NCBI RefSeq assembly: GCF_000143885.2
Contig: NC_018581.1
Span: 1,240,001-1,304,000 of the forward strand
Direction of reading: 5' to 3'
Source of the DNA: Gordonia sp. KTR9
Lineage (GTDB): Bacteria > Actinomycetota > Actinomycetes > Mycobacteriales > Mycobacteriaceae
Length of the DNA: 64,000 bases
Shown here: positions 1 to 8,155 of the stretch, piece by piece
How the letters are laid out: each line of letters opens with the position of its first letter
Numbering within the stretch: position 1 is the stretch's first letter
Made by a program: the position numbers and the translations under genes
The notes under the pieces: model-generated
What the model saw: the letters and a program-made list of their open reading frames with translations, nothing else
Databases searched by the model: none
Told to the model about the DNA's origin: nothing

Positions 1-742
1 GGCCCGACCGGTGCGACTCCACGACGTACCCGCCGCGCGAACGCGGCCGGACGGTGTCGACGGTCGTCATCGGGATGATCTCGGCGCCGGCCTGTTCGGC
101 CAGGTGGAGATAGTTCTTGACGAGGGTGTTCTTCGCTCCCACCGGACAACCCGTCATGCACGCACCGCAATCGGTGCACCCGGTGCGCGCGGGGCCGGCG
201 CCGCCGAAGAACGGGTCGTCGACGGTCTTGCCCGCCTCGCCGAAGAACACGCCGACCGGGGTGTGGACGAAGGTGTCGCCGACACCCATCTCCTCGGCGA
301 CCTTGCGGATCACGCGGTCGGCGGGCGTCACCTTCGGATAGGTGGTCACGCCGAGCATCCGCGAGGCCTGGTTGTAGTACGGGTCGAGCTCGGACGCCCA
401 GTCGGTGATCGACCCCCAGTGCGGGTCGTCGAAGAAGGCGGGGAGCGGCCGGTACAGGGTGTTCGCGTAGTTCAGCGATCCGCCGCCGACGCCGGCGCCG
501 GCCATGACGAGGACGTCGCGCAGCAGATGCATGCGCTGCACACCGAACAGTCCGAGCGCGGGCGCCCACACATAGTCCTTGAGGCGCCAACTCGTCTTGG
601 GCAGATCGCCGTCGGTGAAACGGCGTCCGGACTCGACGACGGCGACCCGGTAACCCTTCTCGGTGAGTCGCAGGGCCGCAACCGAACCGCCGAAACCGGA
701 GCCGATGACGATCGCGTCGTAGTGGTCAGGGATGGAACTCAC
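1..742 (-). CDS. ChoD-like GMC-family FAD oxidoreductase, partial (3' end outside window)
   Basis: Flavin-dependent oxidase/dehydrogenase of the GMC family, closest in recalled sequence to mycobacterial ChoD (putative cholesterol oxidase). The N-terminus has the Rossmann motif IGSGFGGSVAAL, followed by MAGAGVGGGSLNYANTLY, and then the Cys-rich CTDCGACMTGCPVGAKNT segment typical of the ChoD group. The first about 247 residues are present and the C-terminal half lies beyond base 1. The GTG start at 742 overlaps the upstream monooxygenase stop as GTGA, so the two are probably translationally coupled. Together they suggest oxidation of a sterol or other hydrophobic alcohol or ketone; the substrate is inference. 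The alternative is a generic GMC alcohol dehydrogenase. Confidence 0.85.
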   Translation of the reverse strand, partial: MSSIPDHYDAIVIGSGFGGSVAALRLTEKGYRVAVVESGRRFTDGDLPKTSWRLKDYVWAPALGLFGVQRMHLLRDVLVMAGAGVGGGSLNYANTLYRPLPAFFDDPHWGSITDWASELDPYYNQASRMLGVTTYPKVTPADRVIRKVAEEMGVGDTFVHTPVGVFFGEAGKTVDDPFFGGAGPARTGCTDCGACMTGCPVGAKNTLVKNYLHLAEQAGAEIIPMTTVDTVRPRSRGGYVVESHRSG

Positions 743-2295
743 GGTGCGACGGTCCTCTCGGTGTCGGTCTCGGTGGCGCTGTGCACGGATGCGGCGGCGG
801 GGATCGCATCGTCGAACCGGTGGTCGGCGGGGTCGAACGACGACATCATCCGACGGAAGTCGCTCGTGAACTTCGGCCACATCACCGAGTTGCGTCCGGT
901 GGAGTCGAGGTACCAGCTCGAGCATCCGCCCGAATTCCACACCGTGCGTTCGAGTTCGGGGTCAAGGTCGGAGTTGTAGCGATCCTGGGCGGCTTCGGTG
1001 ACCTCGACCGCCGAACGGCCGCTGCGGGACAGTTCGGCGAGTGCCTTGCTCATGTAGTACGCCTGCGGTTCCAGCATCAGCACGATCGAGCTGTGGCCCA
1101 GGTTGGTGTTGGGGCCGTACAGGAAGAACAGGTTGGGGAAGCCGTGGATCTCGACCCCGCGGTAGGCGCGGGGCGAACCGGCCCACGCCTGGGCGAGGGT
1201 GCGGCCGTCGCGTCCGGTGATCACCGACGCGATCGGCGGTTCGGTGGGGGTGAACCCGGTCGCGAACACCACTGTGTCGACCTCGTGTTCGCGGCCCTGG
1301 TCGTCGACGGCGCCACGCGCGGTGAGGCGGGTGATCGCGCCGGTCACGGTGGCGTTGTCGCGCTGGAGCGCGGGAAACCACTTGTTGGTCAACAGCATCC
1401 GCTTGCAGCCGATGGTGTAGTCGGGGGTGAGCCGACGACGTAGGGCGCGGTCGCGGACCTGGACGCGCAGCTGTGCCAGGGCGATGGTCTTCGCGATCGG
1501 GAGCAGCTTGGGATTGCGGGCCATCATGAGCACGTAGGCCTCGCGATAGGTCCACACCATCCTCCGGACGAGCCGGTGGACTCCGGGAACGCGACGATAG
1601 AGCGCGCGTTCGAGCGTGCCGATGTTGCGGTCCAGACGCGGCACCACCCAGGCGGGAGTGCGCTGGAAGACCGTCAGATGTCCTACCTCGTCGACGATCT
1701 CGGGCACGATCTGGATCGCCGACGCGCCGGTTCCGACGATCGCGACGCGGCGGCCGCGCAGGTCGTGGGAGTGGTCCCATTGCGCGGAGTGGAACATCGT
1801 GCCGGTGAACTCATCCGCTCCGGCGACGGCTGGCAGTCCCGGTTCGGACAGGGCGCCGGGCGCGGCCACCAGGTAGCGGCACCGGATCTCGCCGTCGGTC
1901 GTCACCACGACCCACTCCTGTGCGCCGCCGTCCCACCGTGCCGACGTCAGGGCGCAGTTGTAGCGGATCTGATCGGCGAAACCGGCTGCGACCGAACGCA
2001 GATAGCGGTGGATCTCGTGGCGCCGACCGTAGGTGTTGGACCAGTCCGGGTTCGGCGCGAAGGACAGGGAGTACAGCGACGTCGGCACATCGCATGCCGC
2101 TCCCGGGTAGTCGTTCTCCCGCCAGACGCCGCCTGCGCCGTCGGCGCGTTCGATGGCCAGGGCCTGCAGTTGCGGATGATCTGTGCGGAGCCTGTGCAGG
2201 GCCGCGAGTCCGCCGAACCCGACGCCGACGACGAGGACGTCGACGCGTCGGGGCAGGGTGTTCTCGTGCAGGGGAGTGGGACTGGTGTCAGTCAT
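739..2295 (-). CDS. Flavin-containing Baeyer-Villiger-type monooxygenase
   Basis: 518-residue flavoprotein monooxygenase that would use NADPH and O2 to insert oxygen beside a ketone or hydroxylate a substrate. The FAD fold shows GVGFGG at residues 24-29. The BVMO fingerprint F-x-G-x3-H-x3-W-D is present as FTGTMFHSAQWDH near residue 165, and GTGASAIQ near 190 is the NADP-binding Rossmann motif. Length is normal for type I BVMOs. Its ATG overlaps the TetR stop by 8 bases (ATGACTGA) and its stop overlaps the GMC oxidase start, so the order is regulator, monooxygenase, oxidase. The substrate cannot be read from sequence; a ketone made by the neighbouring oxidase is a reasonable inference. Confidence 0.88.
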   Translation of the reverse strand: MTDTSPTPLHENTLPRRVDVLVVGVGFGGLAALHRLRTDHPQLQALAIERADGAGGVWRENDYPGAACDVPTSLYSLSFAPNPDWSNTYGRRHEIHRYLRSVAAGFADQIRYNCALTSARWDGGAQEWVVVTTDGEIRCRYLVAAPGALSEPGLPAVAGADEFTGTMFHSAQWDHSHDLRGRRVAIVGTGASAIQIVPEIVDEVGHLTVFQRTPAWVVPRLDRNIGTLERALYRRVPGVHRLVRRMVWTYREAYVLMMARNPKLLPIAKTIALAQLRVQVRDRALRRRLTPDYTIGCKRMLLTNKWFPALQRDNATVTGAITRLTARGAVDDQGREHEVDTVVFATGFTPTEPPIASVITGRDGRTLAQAWAGSPRAYRGVEIHGFPNLFFLYGPNTNLGHSSIVLMLEPQAYYMSKALAELSRSGRSAVEVTEAAQDRYNSDLDPELERTVWNSGGCSSWYLDSTGRNSVMWPKFTSDFRRMMSSFDPADHRFDDAIPAAASVHSATETDTERTVAP

Positions 2296-2869
2296 GGGTC
2301 AGCAGTTCCTTCCAGACGGGCAGGAGATCGTCGAGCAGGGCGCGGTCGGCGTCGGGGGAGCGCAAGATGCGCGACACGGCCAGGCCACGTGCGAGTTCGA
2401 TGGAGAGTTCGAGTTCGGCGGCGGTGTAGCGGTCACCGAACAATTCGGCAGACCCCACGGCGAGCGCGTCGGACACCTGCTGTTCGAGCGGGATGATCGC
2501 GGTCCGCAAGCCGACGTCGCACCGGGCGGCGACCCACAACTCGAGCGCGGCATCGAACAGTGGGCCGCTGAACGCCTCGATGAGAATTTCCAGACCCTCG
2601 TCACCGGTGCGGGGCCGCGACAGGATCTCTGCCAGCCGGCGTTCGACGAGGTGTCCGACGGCGGCGACCACGAGCGATTCCCGGGTGGGGAAGTGGTGCA
2701 GCAGGGCCCCGCGGGAGACGCCGGCCCGCCGGTTCACCTCCTGCGTGGTGGTGGCCGCGTAACCGACGTCGACGAGGGCGTCGACGGTCGCGTCGAGGAT
2801 CAGCGCACGCGTTGTCGCGGTGCGCTCGGCCTGGGTGCGTCGACGCGGGGTTCGGGTGGGCTCGGTCAC
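2288..2869 (-). CDS. TetR-family repressor of the monooxygenase/GMC oxidase operon
   Basis: 193-residue TetR-type regulator. The N-terminal helix-turn-helix includes TTTQEVNRRAGVSRGALLHH, and the remainder is a helical ligand-binding domain. I chose GTG 2869 because a near-perfect 22-bp palindrome lies only 16 bases upstream; the longer frame from 2938 would place that operator inside the gene. It is first in the operon, overlapping the monooxygenase start, so autoregulation of the whole unit is expected. The ligand is unknown. Confidence 0.87.
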   Translation of the reverse strand: MTEPTRTPRRRTQAERTATTRALILDATVDALVDVGYAATTTQEVNRRAGVSRGALLHHFPTRESLVVAAVGHLVERRLAEILSRPRTGDEGLEILIEAFSGPLFDAALELWVAARCDVGLRTAIIPLEQQVSDALAVGSAELFGDRYTAAELELSIELARGLAVSRILRSPDADRALLDDLLPVWKELLTHD

Positions 2870-2884
2870 ATCGGCGACGATAGC

Positions 2885-2906
2885 ACAAACAGTCCGGACT
2901 GCTTGT
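2885..2906. promoter_or_regulatory. Palindromic operator of the TetR/monooxygenase operon
   Basis: 22-bp inverted repeat with one mismatched pair around the perfect core CAGTCCGGACTG (2890-2901); the outer arms are ACAA and TTGT. It sits immediately upstream of the TetR GTG start, the classic place for an autoregulatory TetR site. Binding is inferred. Confidence 0.7.
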
Positions 2907-2993
2907 AAGTTTCGTTGACTCGGCGCCCTGGGGACCAACGATCCGCCCGGTACGGGGTGGCCGGGCGGATCGCTGAACGGGAGAAACGGTGCG

Positions 2994-3764
2994 TCAGTGC
3001 ATGTGGCTTCCGCCGTTGATGTCGATGGTGGTGCCGGTGAGGTAGGCGGCGTCCTCGGAGCTCAGGAAGGTGATGACCGACGCCACCTCTCGGGTGGTGG
3101 CCACGCGTCCGAGCGGGATGCTCGCGGCGATCGCCGCCTCCTGCTCGGCGGTGCTGCCGACCCGGATCGCGGTGTCGGCGGCGCCGGGCGCGACGGCGTT
3201 GACGGTCACTCCGCAATCGCCGAGCTCGCGCGCGAGACTCTTGGTGAAGCCGAGGACGGCGGCCTTGGCCGACGAGTAGGGAACCTTGCCGAAGACGCCG
3301 CCGCCGCGCTCGGCGGACACTGACGACATGTTGACGATGCGACCCCAGCCGTTGTCGATCATGTCCGGCAGGAACGCCTTCGTGACGAGATAGGTGCCGG
3401 TCGCGTTGACCGCCATCACCCTGTTCCACAGGTCGAGGGTGGTCTCGAGGAAGGGGACCGGCGAGGTGATGCCGGCGATGTTGGCGAGTGCGCCGACCGC
3501 GGGCAGTGCGCCCGAGGCGACCTCGGCCGCGATGGCCGTGTGGGCCCGAGTGACCGAGGACTCGTCGGCGACATCGATGGCGGTGCCGAACGCGGGAACG
3601 TCATAGGCGTTCCCGATCTCGGCGGCGACCTTGGCCGATGCCTCGCCGTCGAGGTCGAGAACGACGACGGCCCAACCGTCCTCGGCGTAGCGCGCGGCTG
3701 TTGCCCGGCCCAGGCCGGTCTCGGATGCGGCGCCGGTGACGATGGCGGTGCGTTGGGTGCTCAT
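2994..3764 (-). CDS. SDR-family NAD(P)-dependent oxidoreductase
   Basis: 256-residue classical short-chain dehydrogenase/reductase. The cofactor motif is TGAASETGLG near residues 11-20 (a TGxxxGxG variant), NIAG is present near residue 92, and the catalytic YSSAK lies about 160. The C-terminus reaches TGTTIDINGG, as in FabG-like enzymes. ATG 3764 follows an AAGGAG ribosome site. It lies 27 bases downstream of the isomerase/epimerase gene on the same strand, so the two form an operon that would oxidise or reduce a polyol or sugar acid. The substrate is unknown. Confidence 0.9.
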   Translation of the reverse strand: MSTQRTAIVTGAASETGLGRATAARYAEDGWAVVVLDLDGEASAKVAAEIGNAYDVPAFGTAIDVADESSVTRAHTAIAAEVASGALPAVGALANIAGITSPVPFLETTLDLWNRVMAVNATGTYLVTKAFLPDMIDNGWGRIVNMSSVSAERGGGVFGKVPYSSAKAAVLGFTKSLARELGDCGVTVNAVAPGAADTAIRVGSTAEQEAAIAASIPLGRVATTREVASVITFLSSEDAAYLTGTTIDINGGSHMH

Positions 3765-3791
3765 GGTGGATCTCCTTGCTGTGAAAGACGT

Positions 3792-4637
3792 TCAGGTACT
3801 GACGGAGTCGAGGTTCAGGAGCGGTTCGATGGTGTCGGCGGCCGCCGCCGCGGCTGACGCACGATCGGCGTCGTCGACGTCGTGTGTCTCGAGCTCCAAG
3901 GTGAGATGACCGTCGAAGGCATTGCGCTGCAATGCGATCAGGCCCTGGGCGAAGTCGACGACGCCACGCCCGATGCTGAGGTTGATGTCGCCGGGAGTGG
4001 CGTCGCGGAGATGGACGTGGGCGATGCCCCGACCGAGGGCGTCGATCGTCTCGGCAAGGTCGGCCCCGGCGGCGACGACGTGGCTGAAGTCGATGACGTG
4101 CCGAACCGTGCTGCCCTCCAGGCGCGCGGCCAGTGCCAGCGCGCGTTCGGCGGTACAGCACAAGCGGTGAACGTGGAGTGACTCGGTCCACAGTTCGACG
4201 CCGTAGGTCGAGGCGGCTCCGGCTGCCTCGACCAGCCGGTCGGCGACCCGATCGAGGTCGGCGCCCAGCGTCTCGACCGGGTCATGGGCGAGCGCGCCGT
4301 TCGGGAGTACCACGGCGGTCGCCCGCACATCGGTCGCCAGCGCCAGCAGGCTGTCCAGGTGCACGCGAGCGGCGTCGAGTTCGGCGCGGGTGGCGGGCCG
4401 GTTCAGATCGCCGATGTCGGCGTTGATCGAGCGAACCGCCAGTCCGCTGTTCCGAACCGCGGTGACGACCCGGGATCGGGACCGGCCGTCGAGCCGGAGC
4501 GGGACGTGTTCGCACACCGCCGGTAGTGAACCCAGGTCGACCTCGCGAAAACCCAGCTCAGCGATGGTGCCGAGGGCACGGTCGAGATCGAGTCGACGAA
4601 ACGTGATCGTCGAGCAGCCGAGTCGCGGATGGCGCAT
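3792..4637 (-). CDS. Sugar phosphate isomerase/epimerase (AP endonuclease-2 family TIM barrel)
   Basis: 281-residue TIM-barrel protein of the xylose isomerase-like family. It begins RHPRLGCSTITFRRLDL and carries metal-site-like segments such as VELWTESLHVHR, VIDFSHV, IAHVHLRD and LTLELE in the expected order. I chose ATG 4637 because it follows AAGGAGGTGGACG; the longer open frame from 4718 would run through the divergent operator. It leads the minus-strand arm of a divergent locus whose other arm encodes a transporter and a split transketolase. Family members isomerise or epimerise sugars, keto-acids or inosose; which one applies here is not visible. Confidence 0.85.
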   Translation of the reverse strand: MRHPRLGCSTITFRRLDLDRALGTIAELGFREVDLGSLPAVCEHVPLRLDGRSRSRVVTAVRNSGLAVRSINADIGDLNRPATRAELDAARVHLDSLLALATDVRATAVVLPNGALAHDPVETLGADLDRVADRLVEAAGAASTYGVELWTESLHVHRLCCTAERALALAARLEGSTVRHVIDFSHVVAAGADLAETIDALGRGIAHVHLRDATPGDINLSIGRGVVDFAQGLIALQRNAFDGHLTLELETHDVDDADRASAAAAAADTIEPLLNLDSVST

Positions 4638-4708
4638 CGTCCACCTCCTTGTCGTGATGCAGCACACATTAGGGGTCGACGAACTAACAGTCAACCGGCA
4701 ACCGTCGA

Positions 4709-4718
4709 CTGTTAACAA
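4709..4718. promoter_or_regulatory. Putative GntR operator in the divergent promoter
   Basis: CTGTTAACAA fits the palindromic consensus YTGTYRACAR, which occurs twice more directly upstream of the gntR gene (8107-8116 and 8136-8145). It lies in the 167-bp region between the isomerase and transporter genes. A longer inverted repeat, TAACAGTC (4685-4692) with GACTGTTA (4707-4714), overlaps it. Confidence 0.55.
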
Positions 4719-4804
4719 TGAAAGTGCGACGGGTCACACTCGTGGTTGTTGAGGCCCAACGCTCACTGAGAAACTTGACCCACTATTCGAAGGAGGGGTG
4801 TGCG

Positions 4805-6184
4805 ATGACGACAGCGGCACTCCAGATGCGCGGCCCGATCGAGGGCACGCCGGATGCAAAACGCGTTGCCGTCGGCTCCTCGGTCGGCGCCGTGATCGAG
4901 ACCTACGACTTCATCGGCTTCGGTACGGCTGCGGCCCTGTACTTCGGCACCGCGTTCTTTCCCGGACAGAGTTCGGTGGCCGGCACTCTCGCCGCGTTCG
5001 CGACGCTCGGCGTGGGATTCGCCGCCCGGCCGATCGGCGGCATCATCGGCGGACACCTCGGTGACCGGGTCGGCCGCAAACCGGTCCTGGTCGCCTCGCT
5101 GATCGTGATGGGCCTGGCGACCTTCGTCATCGGCCTGCTCCCGACCTATGCCCAGGTCGGCGTGATCGCGCCGATCCTCCTGGTCATCGTGCGTATTGTG
5201 CAGGGCCTCGCGTTCGGCGCGGAGTGGGGTGGCGCGATCCTGATGAGCTACGAGCACGCGCCGTGGCGGTCGAAAGGGAGATACACCGGCATCGTGCAGG
5301 CCGGGTTCCCGGTAGGGCTGCTGCTGGCCAACCTGGTGTTCCTCGGCAGCGTCCACCTCGGCGGCGACTGGGCGTGGCGGGTGCCGTTCCTGGCCAGCAT
5401 CGTGCTGGTCGCGGTCGGACTGATCATCCGCGCGAAGGTCCCCGAGTCCCCGGTCTTCGACGAGGTCAAGGAGTCGGGCCGGGTGGAGAAGTCACCGGTG
5501 ATGGAGTCGATCAAGCACGACTGGCGAGACATCTTGCGCGGCATCGGACTTCGCATCGCCGAGACCGCCGGTTACGCCGTGTCGATCACCTACATGATCT
5601 CGTACCTGCACAGTGAGGAACTCGCCACCAAGAGCGAGACCCTGACGGCGCTCTGCATCGCGTCCGCGATCGGAGTGGCCGCCACCGTCGGATGGGCCAC
5701 GCTCACCGACAAGGTCGGCCGGCGCCCGGTCTACATCGGTGTGTGCGCCTTCGCCGTACTCTTCGCGATCCCCATGTTCCTGCTGGTCAATACGGGCATG
5801 ATCCTGTTCATCGCCGCGACGATCATCCTGTCCTATGCCGTCTGCCAGAACGCCTTGGCAGGTGCGCAGGGCGCGTGGTTCCCCGAGTTGTTCGACGCCG
5901 CGCGCCGCGCTTCGGGGGCCTCGCTCGCTTATCAGATCTCGGCCATGGTCTCAGGGTTCACGCCCTTCATCACGACTCTGCTCTTCATCTGGCTCGGCTG
6001 GGTCGGACCGGCCCTGCTGTTCGCCGCCTACGCCGCGATCGGCCTCGTCGCCGCACTGTTGACCCGCGAGACGTGGGGCCCCGCAGAGCGTCGCATGGTC
6101 GCCGACGCACAGCGTGATGCCGCCGAGCACGACCTCGTCGCCGAACGCTCTTTCGTATCCAATCCCACCAAGGAACTGCTGTGA
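4805..6184 (+). CDS. MFS transporter, metabolite:H+ symporter (MHS) family
   Basis: 459-residue, roughly 12-helix inner-membrane permease. YDFIGFGTAAALYFG in helix 1 and GGHLGDRVGRKPVL in the first cytoplasmic loop are hallmarks of the MHS subfamily (ShiA, KgtP and ProP type), which usually moves organic acids or osmolytes with protons. ATG 4805 is preceded by GAAGGAGG; the longer frame from 4718 would start inside the operator. The stop overlaps the next GTG start as GTGA. It presumably imports the substrate of the split transketolase pathway; its identity is unknown. Confidence 0.9.
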   Translation: MTTAALQMRGPIEGTPDAKRVAVGSSVGAVIETYDFIGFGTAAALYFGTAFFPGQSSVAGTLAAFATLGVGFAARPIGGIIGGHLGDRVGRKPVLVASLIVMGLATFVIGLLPTYAQVGVIAPILLVIVRIVQGLAFGAEWGGAILMSYEHAPWRSKGRYTGIVQAGFPVGLLLANLVFLGSVHLGGDWAWRVPFLASIVLVAVGLIIRAKVPESPVFDEVKESGRVEKSPVMESIKHDWRDILRGIGLRIAETAGYAVSITYMISYLHSEELATKSETLTALCIASAIGVAATVGWATLTDKVGRRPVYIGVCAFAVLFAIPMFLLVNTGMILFIAATIILSYAVCQNALAGAQGAWFPELFDAARRASGASLAYQISAMVSGFTPFITTLLFIWLGWVGPALLFAAYAAIGLVAALLTRETWGPAERRMVADAQRDAAEHDLVAERSFVSNPTKELL

Positions 6185-7071
6185 CTCTCACCTCCACCAC
6201 CGTCGCCGAGGCCGGCACCACCGATCGGTTGTCCGCCGTCACCGACTTCGCCTACCGGATGCGCCACCATGTCATCGACATGGGCGAGGTCCAGGGCCAG
6301 GGATATGTCGGCCAGGCGCTCGGTGCCGCCGACATCTTCGCCACCGTCTACGCCGGCCGACTCCGTCACCGTGCCGACGACCCGGAATGGCCTGAACGCG
6401 ACCGCTTCCTGCTGTCGACGGGGCACTACGCCATCGGTCTCTACGCGGCGCTGGCAGCAGCGGGCATCATCGAGACCGAGGAACTGCTCACCTACGCGGC
6501 CGACGACTCCCGGCTTCCCATGTCCGGGATGGCCTCGTACACACCGGGAATGGAGATCTCCGGCGGCTCACTGGGCCACGGACTGACCGTCGCGGTCGGG
6601 ATGGCCCTCGGATTGCGCCATCAGGGTTCGGGCTCCCGGGTCTTCAACTTCCTGTCCGACGGCGAACTCGACGAGGGCTCGACGTGGGAGGCTGCCATGG
6701 GGGCGCATCACCATCAACTGGGCAACCTGATCGCGATGGTCGACATGAACGCACTGCAGGCCGACGGCCCGACGGCCGGGATCCTGAACATCGAACCGGT
6801 CGAGCAGAAGTGGGAGGCCGCCGGCTGGTACGTGCGGCGGGTCAACGGCAACGATCCGGCAGCGCTCCTCGAGGCCTTCGACGACGTGACCTCCCGGGCC
6901 ACCCCGCGGGGGACACCGTCGATCGTCGTCTGCGACACCAGAGTCGGCTACGGCGCGACGATCCTCGAGGAACGCGAGAAGGCGCACTTCATGCGGATCG
7001 AGGACCACGAGTGGCAGATCTGCCGCGACCAGCTCACCGAACGTTTCACATCGAACAGTACGAAGGCCTGA
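6181..7071 (+). CDS. Transketolase, N-terminal (TPP-binding) subunit
   Basis: 296-residue protein equal to the N-terminal third-to-half of a transketolase. The thiamine diphosphate and Mg2+ motif is seen as SDGELDEGSTWEA followed by DMNALQADG. GGSLGHGLTVAVGMALG precedes it, as in full-length enzymes. Split transketolases occur in many bacteria and often belong to specialised catabolic pathways rather than the pentose phosphate cycle (family knowledge). The GTG start overlaps the transporter stop, and the partner subunit begins 1 base after its stop, so the three are one operon. Confidence 0.92.
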   Translation: MTLTSTTVAEAGTTDRLSAVTDFAYRMRHHVIDMGEVQGQGYVGQALGAADIFATVYAGRLRHRADDPEWPERDRFLLSTGHYAIGLYAALAAAGIIETEELLTYAADDSRLPMSGMASYTPGMEISGGSLGHGLTVAVGMALGLRHQGSGSRVFNFLSDGELDEGSTWEAAMGAHHHQLGNLIAMVDMNALQADGPTAGILNIEPVEQKWEAAGWYVRRVNGNDPAALLEAFDDVTSRATPRGTPSIVVCDTRVGYGATILEEREKAHFMRIEDHEWQICRDQLTERFTSNSTKA

Positions 7072-7072
7072 C

Positions 7073-8059
7073 ATGACCACCACCGCACCGAAACTCAAGA
7101 CCTCGGCGATGATCGCCTCGTTCGTCGACCCCGGTCAGCGAACCGTGGCGGCGCCGTTCGGCCACGCACTCGTTCGTGCCGCGGAAGCCGATCCGCGGAT
7201 CGTCGGCCTCAGCGCCGACCTCGCGAAGTACACGGACATGCACATCCTCGCGCAGGCGATGCCCGACCGATTCTTCCAGATGGGTATGGCCGAGCAGCTG
7301 CTGTTCGGTGCCGCGGCCGGTATGGCCGAGACCGGCCTGATCCCGTTCGCGTCGACCTACTCGGTCTTCGCCGCGCGCCGCGCCTACGACTTCCTGTGCC
7401 TCGACATCGCCGAGCCGAACCTGAACGTCAACATCGTCGGCGGGTTGCCCGGACTCACCACCGGTTACGGCCCGAGCCACCAGGCCACCGAGGACATGGC
7501 GATCTTCCGCGGCATGCCGAACCTCACCATCGTCGACCCCTGCGACTCGGTCGACCTAGAACAGGCCGTACCGCAACTCGCGGCGGCGCCCGGCCCGTCG
7601 TACCTGCGCCTGCTGCGCGGCAAGGTGGCCACCGTTCTCGACGAGTACGACTACACCTTTGAACTGGGCAAGGCGAAGGTGCTGCGCCCCGGCAACGATG
7701 TCGTGTTCGTCTCCTCCGGTTTGATGACCATGCGTGCGCTGCAGGCCGCTGAGCGGCTCGAGCGGCACAATGTGGACGTGAGCGTCGTCCACACGCCGAC
7801 CATCAAGCCGTTCGACTCGGCCACCGTCCTCGCGGAGCTGGCGAAGGGGCGACGCGCCTACACCCTGGAGAACCACACGCGGGTGGGGGGACTGTTCGAG
7901 ACCGTGGCCGCGGCCGTCGTCGAACGCGGACTCGGTGTCCAGGTCGGTGCCATCGCGCTGCCCGACGAGTTTCTCGCCGCCGGCGCGCTGCCGACCCTGC
8001 ACCACCGGTACGGACTGTCCACCGACAGCATCGAGTCCCGGGTCCTCGCCGAACTCTGA
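7073..8059 (+). CDS. Transketolase, C-terminal (pyrimidine-binding) subunit
   Basis: 328-residue partner of the preceding gene, matching the Pyr and C-terminal domains of transketolase. MGMAEQLLFGAAAGMAETG contains the glutamate that activates the TPP aminopyrimidine ring, and PFASTYSVFAARRAYDF follows as in family members. A heterotetramer with the N-terminal subunit would transfer a ketol unit. No sugar kinase lies beside these genes, so the substrate may be unphosphorylated or be phosphorylated elsewhere. Confidence 0.92.
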   Translation: MTTTAPKLKTSAMIASFVDPGQRTVAAPFGHALVRAAEADPRIVGLSADLAKYTDMHILAQAMPDRFFQMGMAEQLLFGAAAGMAETGLIPFASTYSVFAARRAYDFLCLDIAEPNLNVNIVGGLPGLTTGYGPSHQATEDMAIFRGMPNLTIVDPCDSVDLEQAVPQLAAAPGPSYLRLLRGKVATVLDEYDYTFELGKAKVLRPGNDVVFVSSGLMTMRALQAAERLERHNVDVSVVHTPTIKPFDSATVLAELAKGRRAYTLENHTRVGGLFETVAAAVVERGLGVQVGAIALPDEFLAAGALPTLHHRYGLSTDSIESRVLAEL

Positions 8060-8106
8060 CCGGCGGCCGCCATGCGCCCTTCTGGACATTCCGTGCACGT
8101 AGACTC

Positions 8107-8116
8107 TTGTCAACAA
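8107..8116. promoter_or_regulatory. Putative GntR operator, distal site
   Basis: TTGTCAACAA, the second copy of YTGTYRACAR, 40 bases upstream of the gntR ATG. The arms TTGT and ACAA are complementary, as in FadR-subfamily half-sites. Confidence 0.5.
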
Positions 8117-8135
8117 ACAGCAGTCAACATCGTTG

Positions 8136-8145
8136 TTGTCGACAG
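8136..8145. promoter_or_regulatory. Putative GntR operator, proximal site
   Basis: TTGTCGACAG holds the perfect 8-bp palindrome TGTCGACA and abuts the AGGAGG ribosome-binding region of gntR. Occupancy here would give simple autorepression. Confidence 0.5.
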
Positions 8146-8155
8146 GAGGACGGGC

